From NCBI GenBank assembly GCA_900553515.1, contig USDN01000008.1, positions 1 to 64,000 of the forward strand: a stretch of 64,000 nt of DNA, read 5' to 3'. Shown here one piece after another: positions 41,607-50,854 of the stretch (the first letter of the stretch is position 1; the number at the start of each line of letters is the position of its first letter). This DNA is from an uncultured Blautia sp. (GTDB lineage: Bacteria > Bacillota > Clostridia > Lachnospirales > Lachnospiraceae). The position numbers and the translations under genes were made by a program. Below the pieces are notes generated by a model that saw only the letters and a list, made by a program, of their open reading frames with translations, did not search any database and was not told the DNA's origin.

Positions 41607-42779
41607 ATGGAAAACAAGATCAGAATTTCTGAAGTATTAAAAAAATATACAATGGTTATTGTGCTGGCGCTGGTAGTCATTTTGTTTACGGTAAATACCG
41701 GCGGGAAAATGCTCCTCCCCCAGAATGTCAATAACCTGATCGCGCAGAACGCATATGTATTTATTCTTGCCACAGGTATGCTCTTCTGTATTCTTACAGG
41801 CGGAAATATCGATCTGTCTGTAGGATCTACCGTATGCTTCATTGGTGCAGTGGGCGGAAAAATGATGGTGACAAACGGAATGAATCCCTATCTTACCATG
41901 GTGGTAATGCTGTTGGTAGGTATACTGATCGGGGCATGGCAGGGATTCTGGATTGCCTATGTGCGCATTCCTCCATTTATTGTTACACTTGCAGGCATGC
42001 TGGTATTCAGAGGGCTTTCCAACGTTGTTCTGGAAGGTATGACGCTGGCACCCATGCCGGACAGCTTTCTGGCGTTGTTTAACAACTATGTACCGGATTT
42101 CTTTGGAGTAGAGGGCTTTAATCTGACCTGCTTTCTTGTGGGAGTGATTGTTTGTGTAATTTATGTGCTTCTGGTTATCAGAGGACGTGTTGTAAGGGCA
42201 AAAAAGGGTTATCGTGTAGAGCCATTCAGCGGTGTCCTGATTAAAATGGTTGTGATCTGTGCGGCAGTTCTGGCATTTATGTTCCGTCTGGCACAGTATA
42301 AAGGTATTCCTAATTCTCTGGTATGGATTGCAGCTGTCATTGCGGTATATACTTATATTGCTTCTAAAACTACCGTAGGACGTCATTTTTATGCAGTAGG
42401 CGGAAATGAGAAGGCAACAAAGCTTTCTGGTATCAATACAAACAGAGTTTATTTTCTGGCATATCTGAATATGGGATTTCTGGCAGCAGTTGCAGGAATG
42501 ATTACCACTGCCCGTCTGAATTCAGCGAATCCTACAGCCGGAACAAACTTTGAGATGGATGCTATCGGAGCCTGCTTTATCGGTGGCGCGTCTGCATATG
42601 GTGGAACAGGAACAGTTCCTGGTGTTATTATCGGTGCTCTTCTGATGGGCGTTCTGAATCTTGGTATGAGTATCATGGGAGTTGACCAGAACATGCAGAA
42701 GGTGGTTAAGGGTCTTGTACTTCTGGCAGCCGTTATCTTTGACGTAGTCAGCAAGAGAAAATCCTTTATTGTAAAATAA
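41607..42779 (+). CDS. Sugar ABC transporter permease (GguB/MmsB type)
   Basis: 390 residues, about ten membrane helices. The start is a few bases after the ATPase stop, with AAAGGAG overlapping that stop. Family blocks are LTGGNIDLSVGS, the coupling-helix region GRHFYAVGGNEKATKLSGINTNRV and GACFIGGASAYGGTGTVPGVIIGALLMGVLNLG. Length is somewhat above the ribose RbsC type, as expected for GguB. It forms the membrane channel for the ChvE/GguA system. Confidence 0.92.
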   Translation: MENKIRISEVLKKYTMVIVLALVVILFTVNTGGKMLLPQNVNNLIAQNAYVFILATGMLFCILTGGNIDLSVGSTVCFIGAVGGKMMVTNGMNPYLTMVVMLLVGILIGAWQGFWIAYVRIPPFIVTLAGMLVFRGLSNVVLEGMTLAPMPDSFLALFNNYVPDFFGVEGFNLTCFLVGVIVCVIYVLLVIRGRVVRAKKGYRVEPFSGVLIKMVVICAAVLAFMFRLAQYKGIPNSLVWIAAVIAVYTYIASKTTVGRHFYAVGGNEKATKLSGINTNRVYFLAYLNMGFLAAVAGMITTARLNSANPTAGTNFEMDAIGACFIGGASAYGGTGTVPGVIIGALLMGVLNLGMSIMGVDQNMQKVVKGLVLLAAVIFDVVSKRKSFIVK

Positions 42780-42799
42780 AAAACAAGTATAAAAATCAC

Positions 42800-42830
42800 A
42801 TCCCCAGATCATTGGCGATCTGGGGATATT
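42800..42830 (+). terminator. Terminator of the sugar transporter operon
   Basis: ATCCCCAGATC (42800-42810) and GATCTGGGGAT (42817-42827) form a perfect 11-bp stem followed by ATTTGTG. Confidence 0.8.
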
Positions 42831-42968
42831 TGTGCTGGTGAACAGATTGAAATAAGAAAAACTGTCTGGTATAGTAGTATAAAACCATCAGAAATAAAAC
42901 AGAAAATTTTTTAGAAGAAACGGATGCTGTTTTATGTGATTACATGTTTTACCAAGGAGGAAATGACT

Positions 42969-44450
42969 ATGCCATGTACTACGATACTGATCGGAAAAAA
43001 AGCCACTTATGACGGCTCAACTATTGTTGCAAGAAACGAAGATTCTCCTTCCGGAGAGTTTTGTGCCAAGAGACTGGAGTTTATGAAGCCGGAAGACCAG
43101 CCCAGACTTTATAAATCTGTACTTTCTCATGTAGAGATTCCTCTTCCGGAGGAACCTATGCAGTATACATACCTTCCAAACAGTGATACTGTGGAGGGAA
43201 TCTGGGGAGCCTACGGAGTCAATGAAAGAAATGTATCCATGACAGCAACAGAGACTTTGACTACCAATGCCAGAGTAGCAGGGGCAGATCCCCTTGTAGT
43301 TTACAAAAAAGCCCAGGATGATCAGCCTGAGGTAAAAGGTGGAATTGGGGAGGAAGATCTGGTGACTATTGTTCTTCCGTATATTACTTCCGCAAGAGAG
43401 GGAGTAAGGAGATTGGGAAGTCTTCTGGAAACCTATGGAACCTATGAGATGAATGGAATTGCTTTTCAGGATGAAAATGAGATATGGTGGCTGGAAACCA
43501 TCGGAGGACACAACTGGATCGCAAAAAGAGTACCGGATAATGAATATGTGGTGATGCCCAACCAGCTGGGGATCGACTGTTTTGATCTGGAGGATGCTTA
43601 CGGGGAAGAAAGAGATCATATGTGTTCCGGAACGTTGAAGGCGCTGATTGAAGAACATCATCTGGATCTTCGCATGGATCCGGAGGAGGAGTTTAATCCC
43701 CGGGATGCTTTTGGCTCTCATGATGATTCTGACCATGTATATAATACGCCCCGCGCCTGGGCAATGCTCCGTTACTTTAATCCCCGCACGTTTTCCTGGG
43801 ATGGGCCGGATGCAGAATACAGACCGGAGGACGATGATCTTCCATGGTCTCTTGTGCCGGAAAAGAAGATCACTGTGGAGGAAGTGAAGTGGGTTCTTTC
43901 CAATCATTATCAGGGAACGCCTTATGATGTATATGGAAAGAGAAATAAAGAGGCTGGCATGTACCGGGCAATTGGAGTAAATCGAAATAACGCTTTGGGA
44001 CTGGTGCAGATCCGGCCGTATATGCCGGAAGCACTGAAGGCGCTGCAGTGGCTGGCAGTAGGCTCCAATGTGTTTAACGCCATGATTCCTGTATATCCTC
44101 ATGTGGACAAAATGCCGGAATATCTGTCAAAAGCATATGTAAAGCCTACAACAGAGAGTTTTTACTGGGCAAACAGAATTATCGGAGCCCTGGCAGATGC
44201 CCACTATTATGAGAACCAGTCCAATATCGAAAGATATCAGGCGGCGGTAGACCGGAAGGTTTATGCACTTATCAATAAATTTGACCGGGAATTTCTGGAC
44301 AAAAAGCCAGAAGATGAAAAAGCGTTTTTTGAGGCTGCAAATCAGGAAATCTCTGATTTTACAGAGGAGAAGACAACAGAGGTTCTGGATAAGGTGCTGT
44401 TTACCTCAAGCAGCCTGATGAAGAATGGATTTTCAAGAAGTGATTCCTGA
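42969..44450 (+). CDS. C69-family dipeptidase (PepD-like)
   Basis: 493-residue Ntn-hydrolase. The protein begins MPCTTILIGKKATYDGSTIVARNED; in this family the Cys after a short leader (Cys3) becomes the N-terminal nucleophile. Other family blocks are GVNERNVSMTATET, GTYEMNGIAFQDENEIWWLETIGGHNWIAKRVPDNEYVVMPNQ and GNFSW-like segments. The start at 42969 is 8 bases after AAGGAGG; an ATG at 42963 is too close to it. It hydrolyses dipeptides in the cytosol. Confidence 0.88.
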   Translation: MPCTTILIGKKATYDGSTIVARNEDSPSGEFCAKRLEFMKPEDQPRLYKSVLSHVEIPLPEEPMQYTYLPNSDTVEGIWGAYGVNERNVSMTATETLTTNARVAGADPLVVYKKAQDDQPEVKGGIGEEDLVTIVLPYITSAREGVRRLGSLLETYGTYEMNGIAFQDENEIWWLETIGGHNWIAKRVPDNEYVVMPNQLGIDCFDLEDAYGEERDHMCSGTLKALIEEHHLDLRMDPEEEFNPRDAFGSHDDSDHVYNTPRAWAMLRYFNPRTFSWDGPDAEYRPEDDDLPWSLVPEKKITVEEVKWVLSNHYQGTPYDVYGKRNKEAGMYRAIGVNRNNALGLVQIRPYMPEALKALQWLAVGSNVFNAMIPVYPHVDKMPEYLSKAYVKPTTESFYWANRIIGALADAHYYENQSNIERYQAAVDRKVYALINKFDREFLDKKPEDEKAFFEAANQEISDFTEEKTTEVLDKVLFTSSSLMKNGFSRSDS

Positions 44451-44457
44451 AAAAGGC

Positions 44458-44487
44458 TTGACAGATGGAATTTGTACACTTTATAAT
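44458..44487 (+). promoter_or_regulatory. Promoter of ileS
   Basis: -35 TTGACA (44458-44463), 18-bp spacer, -10 TATAAT (44482-44487). Transcription would start about 8 bases before the T-box stem I. Confidence 0.8.
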
Positions 44488-44497
44488 ATAATCTGTA

Positions 44498-44783
44498 TAT
44501 ACGATCACGCAAAAACTGTGATGGAGACAGTAAGCCGCAGACATTGGGACTGACCGAGAAGAGATCGAACGCTTCAGAGAGCCGGGGGCAGGTGGAAGCC
44601 CGGCGCAAGTAGAAACGGCTGAACATCACTCCGGAGTTTCCTGCCTGAAACTGAGAAGGAATAGGGTCGGACGGTTTCCCGCCGTTAGAGGGGGCATGTA
44701 TCGGCAGGATTCTGCCCGTACAGTGTACAAGGTGGTGCGAAGTAAAGTATACTCTCGTCCTTTTACAGGACGGGAGTTTTTTA
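44498..44783 (+). ncRNA. T-box leader, isoleucine-specific
   Basis: Stem I begins GATGGAGACAGTA (with the AGTA S-turn). The AGAGAG and GGTGG elements of the distal arm follow. The specifier region GAAC-ATC-ACTCC gives codon ATC (44625-44627), isoleucine. The T-box sequence AAGGTGGTGCGAAG (44729-44742) has TGGT to pair with the NCCA end of uncharged tRNA-Ile. The terminator stem CTCGTCC / GGACGGGAG with TTTTTTA closes it at about 44755-44783. Uncharged tRNA-Ile would allow read-through into ileS. Confidence 0.9.
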
Positions 44784-44827
44784 TTTATCAGGAAAGCAGT
44801 ACATTCTGTACTAGCTTTCCTGATAAA
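44784..44827. repeat. 19-bp inverted repeat between T-box and second leader structure
   Basis: TTTATCAGGAAAGC and GCTTTCCTGATAAA are perfect 14-base arms, with an inner GTACA/TGTAC pair. No T-run follows, so it is not a standard terminator. It may mark the edge of an inserted element. Confidence 0.7.
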
Positions 44828-44829
44828 CA

Positions 44830-44970
44830 AAAAACGCTCCGCGAGGATGCGACCAGATGCATGTGGAATATAACTGCCCATGGCAGTCTGCATCTGGCGC
44901 GCAAAGCGGAACAAGTCTCTCAAGGATTGAGGGATTTAGGGAGTTTGAGGCGGACTTGTCCGCTTTGTTC
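44830..44970 (+). ncRNA. Putative second attenuator/riboswitch-like RNA in the ileS leader
   Basis: Four nested stems: TCCGC (44838-44842) with GCGGA (44906-44910); TGCG (44848-44851) with CGCA (44900-44903); CCAGATGC (44853-44860) with GCATCTGG (44890-44897); ACTGCC (44873-44878) with GGCAGT (44882-44887). The 3' strand AAAGCGGAACAAGTC (44903-44917) can instead pair with GACTTGTCCGCTTT (44953-44966). That pairing competes with a local terminator-like hairpin GCGGA-CTTG-TCCGC (44950-44963) followed by a T-rich tail. This is aptamer plus expression-platform logic. Ligand and family are unknown. Confidence 0.6.
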
Positions 44971-45001
44971 TTTACCAGTTATAAGACAGGAGGAATTTAT
45001 C

Positions 45002-48000
45002 GTGTATCAGAAGGTAGATACGAACCTGAACTTTGTTGACCGTGAAAAGAAGGTCGAGCAGTTCTGGAAAGAAAACCATATTTTTGAAAAAAGTATGGAC
45101 AGCCGTAAAGAAGGAGAAACCTATACTTTCTATGACGGACCGCCCACAGCCAACGGCAAGCCTCATATCGGTCATGTACTGACCCGCGTTATCAAGGATA
45201 TGATTCCCAGATATCGTACCATGAAGGGCAACATGGTTCCCCGTAAGGCCGGATGGGATACTCATGGACTTCCGGTAGAGCTTGAAGTTGAGAAAAAGCT
45301 TGGACTTGACGGCAAGGAGCAGATTGAGGCTTACGGTATGGAGCCGTTTATCCAGCAGTGTAAAGAAAGCGTCTGGAAATACAAGGGAATGTGGGAGGAT
45401 TTTTCTTCTACTGTTGGTTTCTGGGCCGACATGGATCATCCTTATGTAACTTATGACGACAATTATATTGAGTCTGAGTGGTGGGCGCTGAAAGAAATCT
45501 GGAATAAGGATCTCCTTTATAAAGGATTTAAGATTGTGCCTTACTGCCCGCGCTGCGGAACCCCGCTTTCTGCACAGGAGGTTTCCCAGGGCTATAAGAC
45601 TGTAAAGGAACGCTCTGCTATCGTCCGTTTTAAGGTTGTAGGAGAGGATGCTTATTTCCTGGCATGGACAACCACACCATGGACACTTCCTTCCAACCTG
45701 GCACTCTGTGTAAATCCGGATGAGACTTACTGTAAGGTAAAGGCAGCAGACGGATACACCTATTATATGGCAGAGGCTCTTCTGGACAGGGTTCTTGGCA
45801 AGCTTGCCAAAGAGGATGAAAAGGCTTACGAGGTTCTGGAAACATATAAAGGAACAGATCTGGAATATAAAGAGTATGAGCCTCTCTGGGAATGTACCAG
45901 AGAAGCCGCTGCAAAGCAGAAGAAAAAAGCACATTATGTAGTATGCGATAATTATGTTACCATGAGCGACGGTACTGGTATCGTTCATATCGCGCCGGCA
46001 TTCGGTGAGGACGATAACCGTGTGGGACGCGAATATAACCTTCCGTTTGTACAGTTTGTAGACGGACAGGGAAATATGGCAAAAGAAACTCCATATGCAG
46101 GAGTATTTGTAAAGAAGGCAGATCCACTTGTACTTGTTGACCTTGACAAAGAAGGCAAGCTGTTTGACGCTCCGAAGTTTGAGCACGACTATCCGCACTG
46201 CTGGCGCTGCGACACACCGCTGATCTACTATGCACGGGAGTCCTGGTTCATCAAAATGACAGCAGTAAAGGACGATCTGATCCGCAACAATAATACCATC
46301 AACTGGATTCCGGAAAGCATCGGAAAAGGCCGTTTCGGAGACTGGCTGGAAAACGTTCAGGACTGGGGTATTTCCAGAAACCGTTACTGGGGCACACCAC
46401 TGAATATCTGGCAGTGTGAATGTGGACATATGCACTCCATCGGAAGCCGTAAGGAGCTTTATGAGATGAGTGGTGATGAGAAGGCGAAGACCGTAGAGCT
46501 TCACCGTCCTTACATTGATGAGATCACTATGAAGTGTCCGGAGTGCGGCGGAACCATGCACCGTGTACCGGAGGTAATTGACTGCTGGTTTGACTCAGGA
46601 GCCATGCCTTTTGCACAGCATCATTATCCGTTTGAAAACCAGGATCTGTTTGAGCAGCAGTTCCCGGCAGATTTTATTTCCGAGGCAGTTGACCAGACAA
46701 GAGGATGGTTCTATTCTCTTCTGGCAGAATCCACTCTGCTGTTTAACAAGGCTCCGTACAGAAATGTTATCGTTCTTGGCCATGTACAGGATGAGAACGG
46801 ACAGAAGATGAGTAAGTCCAAAGGAAACGCAGTAGATCCTTTTGACGCTCTTGAAAAGTACGGCGCAGACGCGATCCGCTGGTATTTCTATATCAACAGC
46901 GCTCCATGGCTTCCGAACCGTTTCCACGGCAAGGCAGTTGTAGAGGGACAGCGTAAATTTATGAGCACACTTTGGAATACTTATGCATTCTTTGTGCTTT
47001 ATGCGAATATTGATGAATTTGACGCAACAAAATATACATTAGAGTACGATAAACTTCCGGTTATGGATAAATGGTTGCTTTCTAAGTTAAATACCGTAGT
47101 AAAAGCAGTAGATGAGAATCTGGCAAACTACAAGATCCCGGAAAGTGCAAGAGCTCTTCAGGAATTTGTAGATGAAATGAGTAACTGGTATGTAAGAAGA
47201 AGCCGCGAGCGTTTCTGGGCAAAGGGAATGGAGCAGGATAAGATCAATGCCTATATGACTCTTTATACAGCCCTTGTGACAATCTCCAAGGCTGCGGCTC
47301 CTATGATTCCGTTTATGACAGAGGACATGTACCAGAACCTGGTAAGAAGCGTAGATAAGAACACACCGGAAAGTATCCATCTCTGCGATTTCCCTGAGGT
47401 AAAAACAGAGTGGATCAACAAGGAACTGGAAGACGATATGGAAGCTCTTCTGAAGGTGGTCGTTCTCGGACGCGCGGCAAGAAATACTGCCAATATCAAG
47501 AACCGTCAGCCAATCGGCACAATGTATGTAAAATCTGAAAAAGAAATGGATCAGTTCTACACAGACATTATTGCAGACGAGCTGAATGTAAAAGAAGTTA
47601 AATTTGCAAAAGATGTAGAATCCTTTATTTCCTACAGCTTTAAACCGCAGCTCCGTACGGTGGGACCGAAGTACGGCAAGCTTCTGGGCGGTATCCGTAC
47701 AGCCCTTACAGAGCTGAATGGTACAGCGGCTATGAAGGAACTGAAGGAAACAGGACTTCTTACTCTGGATATCAATGGAAACAGGGTGGAGCTGGCTGAG
47801 GAAGATCTTCTGATCGAGACTGCCCAGACAGAAGGCTATGTAACAGAGACAGACGGAGATACTTCCGTAGTTCTGGATACAAACCTGACACCGGAGCTGA
47901 TCGAGGAGGGCTTTGTCCGCGAGATCATCAGCAAGATCCAGACCATGAGAAAAGAGGCTGGCTTTGAGGTTATGGATAAGATCTGTGTTTATGCAAAAGA

Positions 48001-48154
48001 TAATGAACGTATTGCAGATCTGATGGAAAGCCATAAAGAAGAGATCATGTCTGAGGTGCTGGCAGAGGAGATCATCTTGAATGAAACCGATGGTTATGTA
48101 AAAGAATGGAATATCAATAAAGAAAATGTCGTTCTTGGCGTAGCCAGAAAGTAG
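45002..48154 (+). CDS. ileS: Isoleucyl-tRNA synthetase, IleS2-like
   Basis: 1050 residues. Class I motifs HIGH (55-58, PHIGH) and KMSKS (602-606), editing domain with TTPWTLPSN, and anticodon-binding C-terminal half with the long extension (ending VLGVARK) typical of the longer IleS2 type rather than the roughly 920-residue IleS1. IleS2 enzymes are known to be poorly inhibited by mupirocin. The GTG at 45002 follows AGGAGG by 8 bases. The frame is open upstream to 44696, but that part is the T-box leader. It charges tRNA-Ile and is controlled by the T-box. Confidence 0.93.
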   Translation: MYQKVDTNLNFVDREKKVEQFWKENHIFEKSMDSRKEGETYTFYDGPPTANGKPHIGHVLTRVIKDMIPRYRTMKGNMVPRKAGWDTHGLPVELEVEKKLGLDGKEQIEAYGMEPFIQQCKESVWKYKGMWEDFSSTVGFWADMDHPYVTYDDNYIESEWWALKEIWNKDLLYKGFKIVPYCPRCGTPLSAQEVSQGYKTVKERSAIVRFKVVGEDAYFLAWTTTPWTLPSNLALCVNPDETYCKVKAADGYTYYMAEALLDRVLGKLAKEDEKAYEVLETYKGTDLEYKEYEPLWECTREAAAKQKKKAHYVVCDNYVTMSDGTGIVHIAPAFGEDDNRVGREYNLPFVQFVDGQGNMAKETPYAGVFVKKADPLVLVDLDKEGKLFDAPKFEHDYPHCWRCDTPLIYYARESWFIKMTAVKDDLIRNNNTINWIPESIGKGRFGDWLENVQDWGISRNRYWGTPLNIWQCECGHMHSIGSRKELYEMSGDEKAKTVELHRPYIDEITMKCPECGGTMHRVPEVIDCWFDSGAMPFAQHHYPFENQDLFEQQFPADFISEAVDQTRGWFYSLLAESTLLFNKAPYRNVIVLGHVQDENGQKMSKSKGNAVDPFDALEKYGADAIRWYFYINSAPWLPNRFHGKAVVEGQRKFMSTLWNTYAFFVLYANIDEFDATKYTLEYDKLPVMDKWLLSKLNTVVKAVDENLANYKIPESARALQEFVDEMSNWYVRRSRERFWAKGMEQDKINAYMTLYTALVTISKAAAPMIPFMTEDMYQNLVRSVDKNTPESIHLCDFPEVKTEWINKELEDDMEALLKVVVLGRAARNTANIKNRQPIGTMYVKSEKEMDQFYTDIIADELNVKEVKFAKDVESFISYSFKPQLRTVGPKYGKLLGGIRTALTELNGTAAMKELKETGLLTLDINGNRVELAEEDLLIETAQTEGYVTETDGDTSVVLDTNLTPELIEEGFVREIISKIQTMRKEAGFEVMDKICVYAKDNERIADLMESHKEEIMSEVLAEEIILNETDGYVKEWNINKENVVLGVARK

Positions 48155-48167
48155 GAGGAAAGAGGAA

Positions 48168-50630
48168 ATGATTAACAAGCAGTTTAAAAAAGAGGCGTTT
48201 AAAGAAAGCGTAAAAGAAAATGTAAAGTTTTTGTACCGAAAAACTCTTGAGGAAGCAACTCAGGAGCAGATCTTTCAGGCAGTCAGCTATACAGTAAAAG
48301 ACGTGATCATCGACGACTGGCTGGAGTCACAGAATGCATATCACGAAAAAGATCCCAAGATCGTTTACTATATGTCCATGGAGTTCCTTATGGGACGCGC
48401 TCTTGGAAACAACCTTCTGAACCTTACCGCTTATGAAGAGGTAAAAGAAGCTCTTGAGGAACTGGGACTTGACCTGAACGTGATCGAAGACCAGGAGCCG
48501 GATCCGGCTCTTGGAAACGGTGGTCTGGGACGTCTGGCAGCATGTTTCCTGGATTCACTGGCAACCTTGAACTACTGTGCATACGGCTGCGGTATCCGCT
48601 ACCGTTACGGTATGTTCAAACAGCAGATCAAGGACGGCTTCCAGTATGAGGTGCCGGATAACTGGCTGAAAAACGGATATCCTTTTGAACTGCGTCGTCC
48701 GGAATATGCAAAGGAAGTACACTTCGGCGGATATGTACGTGTAGAGTACGATCAGGCTACCGGCACAAATAAATTCATCCATGAAGGATACCAGGCAGTA
48801 AAAGCGGTTCCGTTTGATATGCCGATCCTTGGATATAACAACAAGATCGTAAACACTCTTCGTATCTGGGATGCAGAGCCGATCGTTGATTTCGGACTGG
48901 ATTCCTTTGATAAGGGTGACTACAAGAAGGCGGTAGAGCAGGAAAACCTTGCCCGCAATATCGTAGAGGTACTTTATCCGAACGACAACCATATGGCAGG
49001 TAAAGAACTTCGTCTGAAACAGCAGTATTTCTTTGTTTCTGCCAGTCTTCAGGCAGCAATTGAAAAATACAAAAAAGACCATGATGATATCCGCAGGCTT
49101 TATGAGAAGGTTGTCTTCCAGATGAACGACACTCATCCGACTGTTGCAGTTGCAGAGCTTATGCGTATTCTTATGGACGAAGAAGGTCTTGGCTGGGACG
49201 AGGCATGGGAGATCACAACCAAATGTGTTGCCTACACCAACCATACCATTATGTCCGAGGCTCTGGAAAAATGGCCGATCGAGCTGTTCTCCAGACTTCT
49301 TCCCCGTGTATACCAGATCATTGAGGAGATCAACAGAAGGTTCATCCTGGATATTCAGGCTAAATATCCGGGCAACTATGAGAAGATCAAAAAGATGGCG
49401 ATCATCTATGACGGTCAGGTAAAAATGGCTCACCTTGCAATTGTTGCAGGCTTCTCTGTAAACGGTGTTGCAAGACTTCACACAGAGATCCTGAAAAATC
49501 AGGAGCTGAGAGATTTCTACGAGATGATGCCGGAAAAATTCAACAACAAGACAAACGGTATCACACAGAGACGTTTCCTGCTTCACGGAAACCAGCTTCT
49601 TGCAAACTGGGTAACCGACCATATCGGACCGGAATGGATCACAGACCTTTCTCAGATCAGTAAACTGAAACTTTATGTGGATGACGAGAAAGCGCAGCAG
49701 GAGTTCATGAACATTAAATACCAGAACAAGGTACGTCTTGCAAAATATATTCTGGAGCATAACGGCGTTGAAGTTGATCCTCGTTCTATCTTTGACGTTC
49801 AGGTTAAGAGACTTCACGAGTACAAACGTCAGCTTCTGAACATCCTTCACGTTATTTATCTGTACGATCAGATCAAACTTCACCCGGAGATGGACTTCTA
49901 TCCAAGAACATTTATCTTCGGAGCAAAGGCTTCTGCAGGTTATCATACAGCCAAGAAGATCATTAAACTGATCAACTCTGTTGCAGATGTGGTAAATAAC
50001 GACAAGTCCATTAACAATAAGCTGAAGGTTGTATTTATTGAGAACTACCGTGTATCTAACGCAGAGATGATCTTTGCTGCAGCAGACGTTTCCGAACAGA
50101 TTTCCACTGCAAGTAAAGAGGCTTCCGGTACAGGAAACATGAAGTTCATGCTGAACGGCGCTCCTACACTGGGAACCATGGACGGCGCCAATGTGGAGAT
50201 CGTTGAGGAGGTTGGAGAGGAGAACGCATTTATCTTCGGTCTCAGCTCTGACGAGGTTATCAACTATGAGAACAACGGCGGCTATGATCCAAACGTGATC
50301 TACAACACAGACGGCGAGATTCGTCAGGTTCTTATGGAGCTGATTAACGGAACCTTCTCTAAGGATACAGAGCTGTTCCGCGATCTTTATGATTCACTTC
50401 TTACAACGAAGAATACAGACCGCGCAGACAGATACTTCATTCTGGCTGACTTCCGTTCCTATGCGGCAGCGCAGAAACGTGTAGAGGAAGCTTACCGTGA
50501 TGAAAAACGCTGGGCGCGTATGGCAATGATGAACACTGCATGCAGCGGTAAGTTCACATCAGACAGAACTATCCAGGAATATGTAGACGATATCTGGCAT
50601 CTGGATAAGGTTATGATCGAGACAAAATAA
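48168..50630 (+). CDS. glgP: Glycogen/maltodextrin phosphorylase
   Basis: 820-residue PLP enzyme, normal family length, releasing glucose-1-phosphate from alpha-1,4-glucans. Visible blocks: EDQEPDPALGNGGLGRLAACFLDSLA near the N-terminus, NHTIMSEALEKWP, and the PLP-lysine region EASGTGNMKFMLNGAPTLGTMDGANVE. It starts 13 bases after ileS with AGGAGG-AAAGAGG, so the two are probably co-transcribed, which is unusual functionally but common for tightly spaced genes. Confidence 0.95.
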   Translation: MINKQFKKEAFKESVKENVKFLYRKTLEEATQEQIFQAVSYTVKDVIIDDWLESQNAYHEKDPKIVYYMSMEFLMGRALGNNLLNLTAYEEVKEALEELGLDLNVIEDQEPDPALGNGGLGRLAACFLDSLATLNYCAYGCGIRYRYGMFKQQIKDGFQYEVPDNWLKNGYPFELRRPEYAKEVHFGGYVRVEYDQATGTNKFIHEGYQAVKAVPFDMPILGYNNKIVNTLRIWDAEPIVDFGLDSFDKGDYKKAVEQENLARNIVEVLYPNDNHMAGKELRLKQQYFFVSASLQAAIEKYKKDHDDIRRLYEKVVFQMNDTHPTVAVAELMRILMDEEGLGWDEAWEITTKCVAYTNHTIMSEALEKWPIELFSRLLPRVYQIIEEINRRFILDIQAKYPGNYEKIKKMAIIYDGQVKMAHLAIVAGFSVNGVARLHTEILKNQELRDFYEMMPEKFNNKTNGITQRRFLLHGNQLLANWVTDHIGPEWITDLSQISKLKLYVDDEKAQQEFMNIKYQNKVRLAKYILEHNGVEVDPRSIFDVQVKRLHEYKRQLLNILHVIYLYDQIKLHPEMDFYPRTFIFGAKASAGYHTAKKIIKLINSVADVVNNDKSINNKLKVVFIENYRVSNAEMIFAAADVSEQISTASKEASGTGNMKFMLNGAPTLGTMDGANVEIVEEVGEENAFIFGLSSDEVINYENNGGYDPNVIYNTDGEIRQVLMELINGTFSKDTELFRDLYDSLLTTKNTDRADRYFILADFRSYAAAQKRVEEAYRDEKRWARMAMMNTACSGKFTSDRTIQEYVDDIWHLDKVMIETK

Positions 50631-50651
50631 AAATAAGCTATACAGCAGTGA

Positions 50652-50709
50652 AGGAGCTGCTGCAGGCTTTTGATCCGTAATGGAGAGAAGGTCTGCAGCG
50701 GCTCTTTTT
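50652..50709 (+). terminator. Terminator of ileS-glgP
   Basis: GAGCTGCTGCAG (50654-50665) pairs with CTGCAGCGGCTC (50693-50704), followed by TTTTTC. Confidence 0.82.
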
Positions 50710-50854
50710 CATTTGCCAGAGTGTACTGGATTTTCTGATTTGTTCTTACACTGTTGAAAAAAGTGGTGAAATCATGTACTGAGGGCTAGCCGTTGCGCCA
50801 GCGACTTGGTACAATATAAAAAAGATAATTTTGCAGGAAAAGGAGAAGTGAGAC

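Noticed and set aside
44696..45001. A reading frame continuous with ileS that extends 102 codons upstream
   Set aside because: It runs through the T-box terminator and the structured leader, its residues do not resemble an IleRS N-terminus, and a clear AGGAGG-GTG start exists at 45002.
44972..46561. Long minus-strand frame opposite ileS
   Set aside because: It is antisense to a highly conserved synthetase, has no ribosome site and no recognisable domain. Similar long antisense frames over glgP (48555-49946) and the C69 peptidase (43017-44102) were rejected for the same reason.
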